From: JAWKJY01 sp041393535
Lineage (GTDB): Bacteria > Actinomycetota > Thermoleophilia > Gaiellales > Gaiellaceae
Assembly: GCA_041393535.1 (NCBI GenBank)
Contig: JAWKJY010000006.1
Coordinates: 124,001 to 188,000 of the forward strand
Length of the DNA: 64,000 nt
Direction: 5' to 3'
Positions 1 through 8,444 of the stretch are shown here, in pieces; the first letter of the stretch is position 1; each line of letters begins with the position of its first letter. The position numbers and the translations under genes are program-made. The notes under the pieces are model-generated. The model ran no database searches, was not told the DNA's origin, and saw nothing but the letters and a program-made list of their open reading frames with translations.

Positions 1-659
1 GCGGCGATCCAGTCGATCAGCGCCCGCGGGTTGCGGGTCTGCGTGGTGACGCGGCCGGGCCCGGTGATCTCGAAGACGAGGCCCTCGGAGCTCTTCAGCG
101 CGGTCATCGTCGAGCCGCCGACGCGCTTCAGCTCCATCCGCATCCCATCGTCGTACGTGACGAGGTGGCCCGCGTCCACGACGACGGTCTCCCCGTCGGC
201 GAGCTCGATCGCGTCGAGCGCGCCGTAGCAGGAGGCGAGCACCGTGCCCGGGCCCGTGGCGCGGATGACGAAGCCGCCCTCGCCGCCGAGCATGTTCCGG
301 AAGCCGGCCCACTTGGTGTCGATCTGGACGGAGCCCGACGACGCGAGGTAGCTGCCGCGCGTGATCGACAGCCCCTGGCCCTCGGCCAGCTCGACGGCCA
401 CGACGTCGCCGGGCAGGTTCGGGGCCACGTCGACCCAGCCGCCCTGGCGGTCGGCCGTGTACGTCGTCACGAAGAACGACTCCCCGCCGAGGACGCCCCG
501 CGCGAGCGACTTCATCAGCCCGCCCTGCATCCTGGCCTCGATCGCGATCCCGGCCGAGTGGAGCGCCATCGCACCGGCCTCGGCGCGCATGCTCTCCCCG
601 CCCGCGAGGACGCAGCGCGCGATCGCGAAGGACGGGCTGTGACGGACGTCGACCTGCAT
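1..659 (-). CDS. AIM24 family protein (C-terminus cut by window edge)
   Basis: At least 219 residues, running off the left end of the window. The product resembles the AIM24/TIGR00266 family, soluble beta-barrel proteins of unknown biochemical role. Visible family features are the start MQVDVRHSPSFAIARC, a region rich in small residues at 20-35 (GGESMRAEAGAMALHS), and GESFFVTTYTA near residues 59-69, followed by the usual VELAEGQGLSITR stretch. There is no signal peptide or membrane segment, so it is probably cytoplasmic. The ATG was chosen because a GAGGGGAG ribosome site lies just upstream. It is the last gene of a minus-strand run that includes the 101-residue ORF and RidA. Function is inferred from family only. 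Confidence 0.85.
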   Translation of the reverse strand, partial: MQVDVRHSPSFAIARCVLAGGESMRAEAGAMALHSAGIAIEARMQGGLMKSLARGVLGGESFFVTTYTADRQGGWVDVAPNLPGDVVAVELAEGQGLSITRGSYLASSGSVQIDTKWAGFRNMLGGEGGFVIRATGPGTVLASCYGALDAIELADGETVVVDAGHLVTYDDGMRMELKRVGGSTMTALKSSEGLVFEITGPGRVTTQTRNPRALIDWIA

Positions 660-776
660 CGCGGCTCCCCTCGTCGCCGGTGCCCGGTCAGCCGGGCCGG
701 CCCTCCCCTGGGGCCGTGCGTTTGAGGGTACGCGACCGGGCGCGGGTCCCGCGCCGGCGGTCGAGCGCCGCTGCGG

Positions 777-1082
777 CTAGATCATGTCCTCGTCCGCGAA
801 GGCGAGCACCCGGTCGACGACCTTCCCCCAGGTGATCACCTCGATCCGCCCGTCTGGCGTGACGACGAGCAGGCCGTCCTTGACGGCCTCGGCCTCGTAG
901 CCGCCCGGGGCGACCCGCTTGTACTTCTTGCACAGCTCGGCCGCCGTCTTCGCGGCCGCGGGCTTGCCGTTCTTGAGGGCGACCCGGATCCGGGACTCGA
1001 AGTGGCGGACGTCCTGTGACTCGACCGCCAGGTCGATCATCTTCGTGACCTCGTGGTCGAGCAGCCTGCTCTCGGTCTGCAC
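777..1082 (-). CDS. Small conserved-looking protein of unknown function, 101 aa
   Basis: This 101-residue product is mostly helical and charged in its first half (HEVTKMIDLAVESQDVRHF) and beta-rich in its second. Lys-rich segments occur around residues 35-60, including CKKYKR. I do not recognise a family. There is no signal sequence or transmembrane segment. The GTG start is supported by a GGAGGAG motif upstream. It sits between AIM24 and RidA on the same strand. The 117-nt gap to AIM24 holds nothing I can identify. Codon use matches the neighbours, so I take it as a real gene of unknown role. Confidence 0.6.
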   Translation of the reverse strand: MQTESRLLDHEVTKMIDLAVESQDVRHFESRIRVALKNGKPAAAKTAAELCKKYKRVAPGGYEAEAVKDGLLVVTPDGRIEVITWGKVVDRVLAFADEDMI

Positions 1083-1197
1083 CTCGATCTCCTCCCGCGC
1101 TGTGTCACGAGCCGGCGCCGCTGCTGCCCCCGACCGCGTCCTGTGGACCCCGTGATCGGCAGGCGCCGGCCGCGGTTCAGCCGGGCGGGCGAGGGCC

Positions 1198-1590
1198 CTA
1201 GGAGGGGATCAGCGCCACGGCCTCGACCTCGATCTTCGCGCCCGGGATCGCGAGCCGGCTGATCTCGATCAGCGTCGACGCGGGCCGCGCGTCGCCGAAG
1301 ACCTCCTGGCGGACGGGGTTGATCCGCGTGCGGTCGTCGACGTCGGTCAGGTAGACGGTCACCTTGACGACGTCCCCGAAGCTCGCGCCGACCGAGCCGA
1401 GGACGACGCCCATGATCTCGAACACCTTGCGGGTCTGCGCCACGACGTCGTCGCCGCCGACGAGGTTGCCGTCGGGATCGACCGGAACGATGCCGGAGAC
1501 GAACAGCAGGTCGCCGGCGCGCACGGCGTCCGTGTAGTGGCTGATCGGCGTGCCGAGCTCGGGCAGCCGGATCTCCTCGCGTGCGCTCAT
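1198..1590 (-). CDS. RidA/YjgF/UK114 family protein
   Basis: 130 residues covering the whole RidA fold. RidA proteins are cytosolic trimers that deaminate reactive enamine/imine intermediates released by PLP enzymes. Visible signatures are YTDAVRAGDLLFVSG near the N-terminus, the KVTVYLTDVDDR segment, and a C-terminal RPASTLIEISRLAIPGAKIE block; the Arg in RPAST is the usual substrate-binding residue. It is nested in the same open frame as the thioredoxin protein. However, it has its own ATG preceded by GAGGAGG at ideal spacing, which argues for independent translation. Family assignment is secure; the substrate is unknown. Confidence 0.85.
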   Translation of the reverse strand: MSAREEIRLPELGTPISHYTDAVRAGDLLFVSGIVPVDPDGNLVGGDDVVAQTRKVFEIMGVVLGSVGASFGDVVKVTVYLTDVDDRTRINPVRQEVFGDARPASTLIEISRLAIPGAKIEVEAVALIPS

Positions 1591-3126
1591 CGTGCCTCCT
1601 CGTCGGGCGCCGCCCATGCGGCGCGTGCCCGCGATCCTAGGGCCTCGCGGGGTCGCCGAGACGGCGACGGGGCGCGTCAGGTCGAGCACGGCGGTCGCGC
1701 CCGCGGCGAGCGCCGAGGCGACCTTCCCGTCCGGGCCGATGAGCAGGCCCATCGGCGTCCCGCCGGCGCCGAACGCGCCGGCGGCCGCGAAGTCCGGGTC
1801 GCGCAGGACGCCGGCGAAGCCCTCCGCGCGCACGGCGTCGGGCTCCCCGGTCGAGAGGACGAGCAGCCGCGGCGCGCCGTCGGGCGGCGCGGCCTCGTAC
1901 GCGACGAGGTCGTCGTGCATCGCGCGGCAGAAGCCGCAGCCCGGGTTCCAGAAGACGAGCAGCGTGTCGCGCTCGGCGTCGAGGCGCTCCGCGAGGGCGA
2001 CCTCGGCGCCGTCGAGGTCGAGCATGGTGAGCGCGGGCGCGTCCTCGCCCACCGGGATCCCCGGCTCCTCCGACGGGCGCCAGGTGAGCGCCCGGCGCAG
2101 GAGCGTCCCGATCGCCGTCGAGCCCTGGGCGACGGGGCTCGCGATCGTCCCGTCGGGCGCGACGAGCACGGCGGCCGGCGTGCCGTTCGCCTGATAGGCC
2201 TCGGAGACCGAGCGCTCCGGGTCGACGAGGACGCGCTCGAGCCCGTGCTCCTCGGCCTTCGCGCGGATGTCGTCCCGCTCGCCGGAGGAGAGGAGCGCGA
2301 TCGTCAGCTCGTCCGCGTGCTCGGCCTGCCACGCGGCCACGTCGGGCATGAGCGCCTGGCACGGCCCGCAGCCCGGGTCGGTGAAGACCAGAAGCGCGGG
2401 CCGGCCCGCCTCGAGCAGCGCGGTCAGGCCCGAGGTGCCGCCGCCGATCGCCGGCACGACGAAGCCGGGCGCGGCCCGACCGATCGGGATGCCGACGGCG
2501 GGCAGCTCGTCCTCGTCCTCCTCGTCGTCCCAGTCCCAGCCGCCGCTCGCGGCCGCGCGCTCGAGCCGCTCGATCCGCAGCATCAGCCGACCGTGCTGGC
2601 GCAGCAGCTGGAGCGCGACCCCCGCGCCGAGCGCGAGGGCGACGAGCGCGACGAGCCCGAGCACGAACGCGAGCAGCTCCGCGCCCTCGAGGTCGCCGAT
2701 CCAGGCGACCGCGCTGGGGCCCGGATCGCTCCAGCCGAGCGCGAGGATCAGCACGGCGACGACGGCGAGGAGGCCGTTGCGGGCGAGCGTCCGCCAGCCG
2801 ATCGGCTCGGAGTGGAGCTGGCCGAAGCAGTGGCAGTCGGGCTGGCGCCCGCGCGCGAGGTTGAGGCCGATCGCGCCCGAGAAGACGCCGAGCAGGAGCA
2901 GCGCGTCGAAGGCGCCATGGCGCACCGCGCCCGGGACGAGCAGGCAGCCCATCACGGCGAGCTCGGCGATCGGCAGGCCGATCGAGGCGGGCCGCGCGTA
3001 CCAGGCGGGCGCGCCGAACTCCTCGATCGTCTTCCGGGTCCCGGCACGGTCGGTCAGCTTCGTGATCGCCGCGACGAGGAAGACCGCGCCGAGCGCGAGC
3101 CGCAGGATCAGCAGGAAGACGTCCAC
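1198..3126 (-). CDS. MauE/DoxX-like membrane protein with two thioredoxin domains, open in frame into RidA
   Basis: Residues 1-175 form a MauE-type membrane domain: four or five hydrophobic helices and the CHCFG motif at 98-102, typical of methylamine utilisation MauE relatives that deliver reducing equivalents across the membrane. A helix-plus-acidic linker (about 180-208) is followed by two thioredoxin-fold domains, with CGPC at 253-256 and CGFC at 397-400, so this is probably a membrane-anchored thiol-disulfide exchange protein. No stop separates it from RidA, whose own ATG is codon 513. A one-base shift near 1640 would give a stop about ten codons after DLTRPVAV. I therefore suspect the true C-terminus lies near 1637 and the 642-residue fusion reflects an indel, but a genuine fusion is not excluded. 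The start is GTG. Confidence 0.7.
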   Translation of the reverse strand: MDVFLLILRLALGAVFLVAAITKLTDRAGTRKTIEEFGAPAWYARPASIGLPIAELAVMGCLLVPGAVRHGAFDALLLLGVFSGAIGLNLARGRQPDCHCFGQLHSEPIGWRTLARNGLLAVVAVLILALGWSDPGPSAVAWIGDLEGAELLAFVLGLVALVALALGAGVALQLLRQHGRLMLRIERLERAAASGGWDWDDEEDEDELPAVGIPIGRAAPGFVVPAIGGGTSGLTALLEAGRPALLVFTDPGCGPCQALMPDVAAWQAEHADELTIALLSSGERDDIRAKAEEHGLERVLVDPERSVSEAYQANGTPAAVLVAPDGTIASPVAQGSTAIGTLLRRALTWRPSEEPGIPVGEDAPALTMLDLDGAEVALAERLDAERDTLLVFWNPGCGFCRAMHDDLVAYEAAPPDGAPRLLVLSTGEPDAVRAEGFAGVLRDPDFAAAGAFGAGGTPMGLLIGPDGKVASALAAGATAVLDLTRPVAVSATPRGPRIAGTRRMGGARRGGTMSAREEIRLPELGTPISHYTDAVRAGDLLFVSGIVPVDPDGNLVGGDDVVAQTRKVFEIMGVVLGSVGASFGDVVKVTVYLTDVDDRTRINPVRQEVFGDARPASTLIEISRLAIPGAKIEVEAVALIPS

Positions 3127-3146
3127 GGGACGGTCAGCTTACGCCG

Positions 3147-4328
3147 TCAGGCGGGGACGCACGTGCCGGCCTGGCAGCGCTCGCCGGCCGCGCAGGCGCG
3201 GCCGCAGCCGCCGCAGTTCGCGGCGTCGAAGGAGAGCGAGACGCAGGTGCCGTTGCAGCAGGTCTGATCGATCCCCGGGTCGCCGTTCGTGCCGCAGCAG
3301 GTGTCGCCGCACAGCTTGTCGTCGCGACAGCAGAAGCCGCCGCCGCCGCCCGCCGGCAGGACGAAGCGCCCGCCGAGCGACGTGTAGCCGTCCGGGCAGC
3401 AGACCGCGTCGCCGCCGAAGTCGACGACCCGGGCCCCGGGGCAGCAGGCGAAGCGGCTCTCCCCGCCGACGGGGATCGTGCCGGACGCGTCGCCGACGCG
3501 GGCGCAGGTCTCGCCCTTCGGGCAGCAGACGATCCGGCCGCTGCCGGGCCGCTCCTCGCAGGCGCGCGTGCCCTTCGGGCAGCACTTCGCCTTCCCGCCA
3601 TACCCTGCGCAGGTCTCCGACCGGCTCCGGCAGCAGAGGCCCGTGCCGGGATCGCAGCACGTCGATCCGGTCGGACAGCACCTCCTGCCGCACGGCTGGC
3701 GGCCGGGATCGCACTGGGCGCAGGTGCCGAGCCGCGGGTTCCGGCACTTGTGGCCGGGCGGGCAGCAGCCGAGCCCGCACCGAACGCGGCGGCCGGGGCA
3801 CGCCGGAACGCAGGACCTCGCGCGGCGCCGAGCCTCCGATGCCCTGCCGCACGCAGTCGAACCCCCGCGGGCAGCAGCTGCCGTCGCACAGCGTCTCGCC
3901 AGCCTTGCAGACGGGAACGCAGATCGCGCCGCGGTAGCACGTCTCGTTGGGCGAGCAGCACGTCCGGTCGGGCCCGCAGTACGGGCGTCCGTCCGGGGGC
4001 AGGCGAACTGCTCGCCGCACAGGCCGGCGGGCGTGCACGTGACGTAGCACGGGCAGCACGAGGACAGGCCGTCCGGGCCGTGGCAGCACGTGACGCAGTT
4101 CGTCGCCTGGCAGATGCGGGGCCCGAAGGATGTCTCGCCGCACGGGATCGGGCCGTAGATCGGCGGTCCCGGTGGATCGATCGCCGCCTGGGCGGGCGCC
4201 GCTCGGCCCGGCCTGAGGCGCCGGCACCGCGGCGACCGCGATCGCCCGCCCAGCAGGCGCAGCAGCCTGCGACGCGGCATGGGCTCGGCAATCGCCCGGG
4301 CCAGCTCGTCGAAGAAGCGCTCACCCAC
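3147..4328 (-). CDS. Cysteine-rich secreted protein with CCP/CCxxG repeats and TAT-like signal, frameshifted
   Basis: The reconstructed product is about 390 residues. The N-terminus reads FFDELARAIAEP then PRRRLLRLLGG, a twin-arginine-like start. The hydrophobic part (AIAVAAVPAPQAG) is only seen in the next frame, so one compensating indel pair lies near 4200-4255. The mature part carries more than 15 CC pairs in short repeats such as CCPKGTRAC, CCPDGYTSLGG, CCRDDKLCGDTCCG and NCGGCGRACAAGERC. A second frame excursion (about 3830-4010) holds CGPDRTCCSPNETCYRG, also Cys-rich, showing it belongs to the same gene. It is probably a disulfide-rich extracellular or wall protein. GTG at 4328 is chosen because it gives the expected N-terminus. 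Function unknown. Confidence 0.65.
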   Translation of the reverse strand: MGERFFDELARAIAEPMPRRRLLRLLGGRSRSPRCRRLRPGRAAPAQAAIDPPGPPIYGPIPCGETSFGPRICQATNCVTCCHGPDGLSSCCPCYVTCTPAGLCGEQFACPRTDARTAGPTGRAARPTRRATAARSAFPSARLARRCATAAAARGGSTACGRASEARRRARSCVPACPGRRVRCGLGCCPPGHKCRNPRLGTCAQCDPGRQPCGRRCCPTGSTCCDPGTGLCCRSRSETCAGYGGKAKCCPKGTRACEERPGSGRIVCCPKGETCARVGDASGTIPVGGESRFACCPGARVVDFGGDAVCCPDGYTSLGGRFVLPAGGGGGFCCRDDKLCGDTCCGTNGDPGIDQTCCNGTCVSLSFDAANCGGCGRACAAGERCQAGTCVPA

Positions 4329-4401
4329 GGCGGGCCGAGCGTACTCCCTCGTGCGCCCGATCACAAGGCCGCGTGCGGGGTCGCCTGCGATGATGCCGCC
4401 C

Positions 4402-5157
4402 ATGCGCATCGCACGCTTCCTCCACGAGGGCCGGATGCTCGAGGGCGTCCTCGGGCCCGACGACGTCCTCGTCGCCGAGGGCGGCACCCTGAAGGTGCCG
4501 CTCGGCGACGTCCAGCTGCTCCCGCCCTGCGAGCCGACCAAGCTCGTCTGCGTCGGGCGCAACTACGTCGAGCACGCGGCCGAGCTCGGCAACGAGGTGC
4601 CGGAGGAGCCGCTGATCTTCCTCAAGCCGCCGAGCGCCGTGATCCCGAGCGGCGCCGAGATCCGCTACCCCGCCTGGTCGAAGCTGCTCCACTTCGAGGG
4701 CGAGCTCGCCGTCGTGATCGGGCGCCGCTGCCGCAACGTCTCGGCCTTCCAGGCCCGCGACGTGATCCGCGGCTACACGGTGATGAACGACGTCACCGCC
4801 CGCGACCGGCAGAAGGAGGACAAGACGTGGACGCGCGGCAAGGCGTTCGACGCCTCCGCCCCGCTCGGCCCCTGGCTCGAGACGGAGCTCGACCCCGACG
4901 CGACGCGCGTGCGCACGTGGGTGAACGGGGAGCTGCGCCAGGACGGCGAGACGAGCCTGATGGTCTTCCGCGTGCCGCACCTCGTCGCGACGATCTCGCG
5001 GATCATGACCCTCGAGCCCGGCGACGTGATCGCGACGGGCACGCCGGCCGGGGTCGGCGAGATCCGGCTCGGCGACACCGTCGAGATCGAGGTCGACGGC
5101 GTCGGGCGCCTGACGAACGCGGTCGCCGCGGCCGACGAGGCGCAGCTGATCGAGTAG
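4402..5157 (+). CDS. Fumarylacetoacetate hydrolase family protein
   Basis: 251 residues, the usual length for single-domain FAH-family enzymes (2-hydroxyhepta-2,4-diene-1,7-dioate isomerase, 5-oxopent-3-ene-1,2,5-tricarboxylate decarboxylase or oxaloacetate decarboxylase type). Seen in order: VCVGRNYVEHAAELG, FLKPPSAV, HFEGELAVVIG with the metal-binding Glu pair, GYTVMNDVTARDRQ with the metal Asp region, and the C-terminal TGTPAGVGEIRLGDTVEIEV. It acts in the cytosol on C-C bonds of 2-oxo acids, often in aromatic catabolism. The start was taken at MRIARFLHEG rather than at an upstream in-frame ATG, because the family begins there. It converges on the LuxR gene with a 3-nt gap. Exact substrate cannot be read from sequence. 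Confidence 0.9.
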   Translation: MRIARFLHEGRMLEGVLGPDDVLVAEGGTLKVPLGDVQLLPPCEPTKLVCVGRNYVEHAAELGNEVPEEPLIFLKPPSAVIPSGAEIRYPAWSKLLHFEGELAVVIGRRCRNVSAFQARDVIRGYTVMNDVTARDRQKEDKTWTRGKAFDASAPLGPWLETELDPDATRVRTWVNGELRQDGETSLMVFRVPHLVATISRIMTLEPGDVIATGTPAGVGEIRLGDTVEIEVDGVGRLTNAVAAADEAQLIE

Positions 5158-5160
5158 GGC

Positions 5161-6846
5161 CTACGCTTCGGGCGGTGGGGCCCCGAGCGAGACGGCCGCC
5201 GCGGCGAGCGCCGCGCGGGAGCGGACACCGGCCTTGCGGAAGATGCGCGAGAGGTGGTTCTCGACGGTCTTCTCGCTCAGGTAGAGCGCCCGGCCGATCT
5301 CGCGGTTGGTCCGCCCGGCGGCGACGAGCGCGACGACCTCGCGCTCGCGCTCGCTGAGGAGCGCGCCCTGGGTCGGCTCCGCGGGCCGCGGCGCTCGCAC
5401 GCCGAGCCGACGGAGCTCGCGCGCGGCACGGTCGGCGAGCAGCCGCGCGCCGAGCGCGGTCGCCTCGACGCGCACCTGCTCGAGCGTCGCACACGCCGCC
5501 GACCGGTCGCCGGTGCCGGCCTGCGCAGTGCCGAGCAGCACCCCCGCCTGCGCCGCCTCGACCGCCGCGTCGCAGGAGCGCGCGAGCTCACGCGCCGCGC
5601 CGGCCGCCGCCGCCGCGCCCGCCGCGTCGCCCGCGGCGAGGAGGGCGACGGCGCGGGCGCAGAGCGCCTGGGGGCGGCGCTGCGGCAGCGCCTCGCCGGC
5701 GACGGACGCCTCGGCGAGATCGGCCCAGTCGAGCGCCCCCTGGACGTCGCCCCGCGCGACGTCGATCCGGGCGAGCAGCTCGTAGAAGCGGGCGCGCGCG
5801 GCGAGAGGCACGCCGTCGATCTCGGGCGCCCCGGTCGAGAGGACGGACTCGCGCGCCTCGTCGACCTGGCCGCGCTCGAGCTGGGCCTCCGCGAGGAACA
5901 GGAGCGCGTAGGGCCGCGACGCGCGCAGGGCCGTCCTCGACGCCGCCTCCACCGCCTCGAGCGCGAGCGTCAGCGCTCGCTCGCGGTCGCCGCGAACGAG
6001 CAGGCGCCAGGAGAGCGTGCTCGCGACCGAGGACTGGAGCGCGCTCCCGCCGTACGCGGCCGACCGCTCGTACAGCGCCTCGGCCGCCGCCTCCGCCTCG
6101 GCGAGCCGTCCGACGTAGCCGAGCGCGATCACGTGCGGGAACTCCATCAACGCGCGCACCGTGCCGTTGCCGCTCGCCCGCGCGAGCGCGAGCCCGCGCT
6201 CGAGCGTCCGCGCGGTCACCGCGTAGCGCCCGAGGCTCATCTGCGCCTGCCCGAGATGGAACAGCGCCAGCACGAGCCCCTCCGGGCGGGCGTCGTCCAC
6301 GTCCGCGGAGAGGCGCTCGGCCTCGTCGCACGCGGCCGCGGCCGCGACGACCTCCGAGGCGCCGTACTCGGCGAGCGCGCACGCGGCGGCCGCGCGGAAG
6401 GCGAGGTCGGGGCGGCCCATCCCCGCCGCGAGCGCCACGGCCTCGCGCCCGAACGGCGCCCCCTCGGTGCCGCCCTCGAAGGCCGCGCCGCCGGCGAGGG
6501 CGGCGAGGAGCGCAACCCGGGCCTCGACCTCGTCCGCCGCGAGCAGGTCGAGCTCCCGCCGCAGGCGGCTACGCGCGGTCGGCCCCTCGCCGAGCAGCCA
6601 GTCGATCGTCGCGCAGGCGACGACGGCGTCGAGCCGCGCGACCGCGGGGACGCGCGCCCGCGGCAGCGCGACCGCCTCCGCGAGCGCCGCCTGGGCGCCG
6701 ACGAGGTCGCCTGACGCGTGGAGCGCGGCGCCGAGGTCGCGCAACAGCGCGAAGCGGCGCCGCGCCAGCTCCTCGGTGGTGGGCAGGATCCTGAGCGCGG
6801 CCCCGAGCCACGTGGCCGCCGAGTCGGGCGCGACGCAGGACCGCAT
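5161..6846 (-). CDS. LuxR-type transcriptional regulator, TPR-rich middle and C-terminal HTH
   Basis: This is the intact 561-residue C-terminal part of a large MalT/LAL-like regulator. Most of it is Ala/Leu/Glu-rich helical repeats, probably TPR-like, used in these proteins for effector or partner sensing. The last 65 residues are a GerE/LuxR helix-turn-helix: LLSEREREVVALVAAGRTN, REIGRALYLSEKTVENHL and SRIFRKAGVRSRAALAAAA. The ATP-binding half lies upstream in broken frames (next entry), so the start given is only the first ATG of the surviving frame, not a natural start. Expected role: ATP-dependent activator binding promoter DNA. Its target is unknown; nearby candidates are the secreted-protein genes to the right. 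Confidence 0.75.
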   Translation of the reverse strand: MRSCVAPDSAATWLGAALRILPTTEELARRRFALLRDLGAALHASGDLVGAQAALAEAVALPRARVPAVARLDAVVACATIDWLLGEGPTARSRLRRELDLLAADEVEARVALLAALAGGAAFEGGTEGAPFGREAVALAAGMGRPDLAFRAAAACALAEYGASEVVAAAAACDEAERLSADVDDARPEGLVLALFHLGQAQMSLGRYAVTARTLERGLALARASGNGTVRALMEFPHVIALGYVGRLAEAEAAAEALYERSAAYGGSALQSSVASTLSWRLLVRGDRERALTLALEAVEAASRTALRASRPYALLFLAEAQLERGQVDEARESVLSTGAPEIDGVPLAARARFYELLARIDVARGDVQGALDWADLAEASVAGEALPQRRPQALCARAVALLAAGDAAGAAAAAGAARELARSCDAAVEAAQAGVLLGTAQAGTGDRSAACATLEQVRVEATALGARLLADRAARELRRLGVRAPRPAEPTQGALLSEREREVVALVAAGRTNREIGRALYLSEKTVENHLSRIFRKAGVRSRAALAAAAVSLGAPPPEA

Positions 6847-7990
6847 CGGTCGCCGACGAGCGCGGCGATCGCCTGCTCGTCTCCGTGCGCCGGGCCGAGC
6901 GCCGACATGGCGAAGGCGACCGCCGTTGGCCTCGGCGGCCCGGCGGTCGAGTCAGCGCGGGCGCGTCGTGGGCACCGAGCGCCACGCCTCTCCGGGGCCA
7001 GCTCGATCGCGGCGCGACGGACGATCGGGTGGCGGAACGCGAACCAGCGCGGCGCGTCCGCCCGCTGACCAGGCCCGCCCGCACCTCGGGTCGAGCAGGC
7101 GGAGCAGAGCGTCGGCCGGAACGTCTGCGACAACCGGCGAGATCATCTCGAACGATCGCCGACGAGGCCGGCGCCTGCCAGCAGGGTGGCGGCCGTCGAG
7201 GACGGCGCCAGCTCGGCCTGCGCGCCAGCGGCCGCCCGCGGTACGCTGCGTGACGCCGCTGACGCCTCGCTGTCCTCCGTCGTCGCCGCGCCAATGAGCC
7301 GCTCTCCTGGCGAGAACGGGGCCGCCGCCTGAGTCGCGGTGCAGATTCGCCGAGGTGCCGATTGCCCGCCAGGAGCTCGGCGAGCTCCGCGCGCAGAGCG
7401 GGCCGAGCCGAGCTGCAGCGTCGAGCCTCGAGCTCGGCGGCCTCGAGTGCCGCCTCGAGCGGCCGCCCGAGCCCCGGCCGGTGGGCGAGCGCGAGCGCCA
7501 CCCCGGGGGCGGGGCTGCGGACGAGGGTCGCCGCGAGCTCGGCCGTCGCCGCGTCCGCCCAGTGCACGTCGTCGAGCGCGAGCAGGACGGGGCGCTCGCG
7601 CGCCAGCTCGGCCAGCAAGGCGCGGACCGCGCGGTAGGCGTCGAAGGAGCTGTCGGCGGCCGGCAGCGCTGCGTCGGAGACGAGCGCCGCCGTCCGCCGG
7701 GAAGACGCCCGCGCGAGTACCAGGCGTCCAGCCCAGACATGGATGCAGCGACGCGTCAGGAGCGCCGAGGCGAGGTAGTCGCTCGCGCGGACGCACGAGC
7801 GGCGGTCGGAACGGGCCGAGCTTGAACTCTGCCGCCTCGCCCTCGAGCACGAGCCACGGCTGACGGCACCTCGCGGCCAGCTCGCCGGCAGCCGCTCTCG
7901 ATGCCCGCCGGCCCGCGAGCACGACGGCCGGCGGCCGGTCTCGATCGGCCTCGAGAGGCAGCGCGAAGCCCCGGTCACGCTCCGACGAGC
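6847..7990 (-). pseudogene. N-terminal AAA ATPase part of the LuxR regulator, broken by several frameshifts
   Basis: Pieces in all three minus frames reassemble into the ATPase half of the regulator. In order: a degraded P-loop region (expected GPAGIGKS, seen as LAGRRASRAAAGELAARC near 7860-7920), LVLEGEAAEFKLGPFRP, then AYRAVRALLAELARERP followed by the Walker B block VLLALDDVHWADAATAELAA near 7510-7620. These are followed by RDSGGGPVLARR, LSTAATLLAGAGLVGD-like pieces near 7150-7200, and FAFRHPIVRRAAIELAPE near 7000. This order is exactly that of actinobacterial LAL regulators. At least six indels would be needed to restore it. Either the gene is dead or this stretch of sequence is poorly resolved; the intact flanking helices favour sequencing error. 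Confidence 0.6.
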
Positions 7991-8089
7991 GCCGGCTGCC
8001 GCACCGACGGAACTATGCCGTGCCGCCCGCGGCACGGCGCAGCGCGCCTCCCTTGGGGCGGGACAGGACTTCATACCGCCGACGCAAGA

Positions 8090-8338
8090 GGGCCGGGACG
8101 TCGGCACATCGCCACGTTCCACTCGTCCACCGGCACGAGCCGGACGCCTGCCGGGCCGCCTTCGCTGCCTGGAAGCGCTTCTGCAGTTCGCCGCGGTGGA
8201 ACGACGCTCGCGTCCTGCCATCGGGGCGGGCACGAGCGTTCGACCGTCGAGGCCGCGTCGGCGAGCGGCCCTCGCCCTGCCGCCGTTCGTGGCCGAGCGC
8301 ACCCGGGCGGTCGAGGGGCGGAGGAGCCCGTGCCGTGA
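8090..8338 (+). pseudogene. Small ORF of unknown family, broken by frameshifts
   Basis: Fragments in three plus frames line up as one short protein. They are HRHEPDACRAAFAAWKRF at about 8125-8180, a Ser/Trp/Asn/Asp piece, GGHERSTVEAASAS at about 8220-8265, LPPFVAERTRAVE at about 8280-8320, and a terminal EEPVP stop at 8338. The pattern (HEP..C..AF.AWK, then GGH....VEA, then LLP.FVAERT) resembles small actinobacterial proteins of about 80 residues with no known role. I cannot place the start. It lies divergently between the broken LuxR gene and the large secreted protein. The remaining sequence from 7991 to 8444 shows no other feature I can support. Confidence 0.35.
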
Positions 8339-8444
8339 GCCGGCGATCTGATCCGCGAGGCGGCACGTAGAGGGAGGAAGCGTCGCGCGGCGAGGCGAGC
8401 GCCGGCGGCCGGCGCAGCGCGGACACATCGACAAGGAGAGGCGC

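Noticed and set aside
1537..3267. Long plus-strand open frame of 576 codons opposite the thioredoxin gene
   Set aside because: Arg-rich, low-complexity, no family; an artefact of high G+C opposite a real gene.
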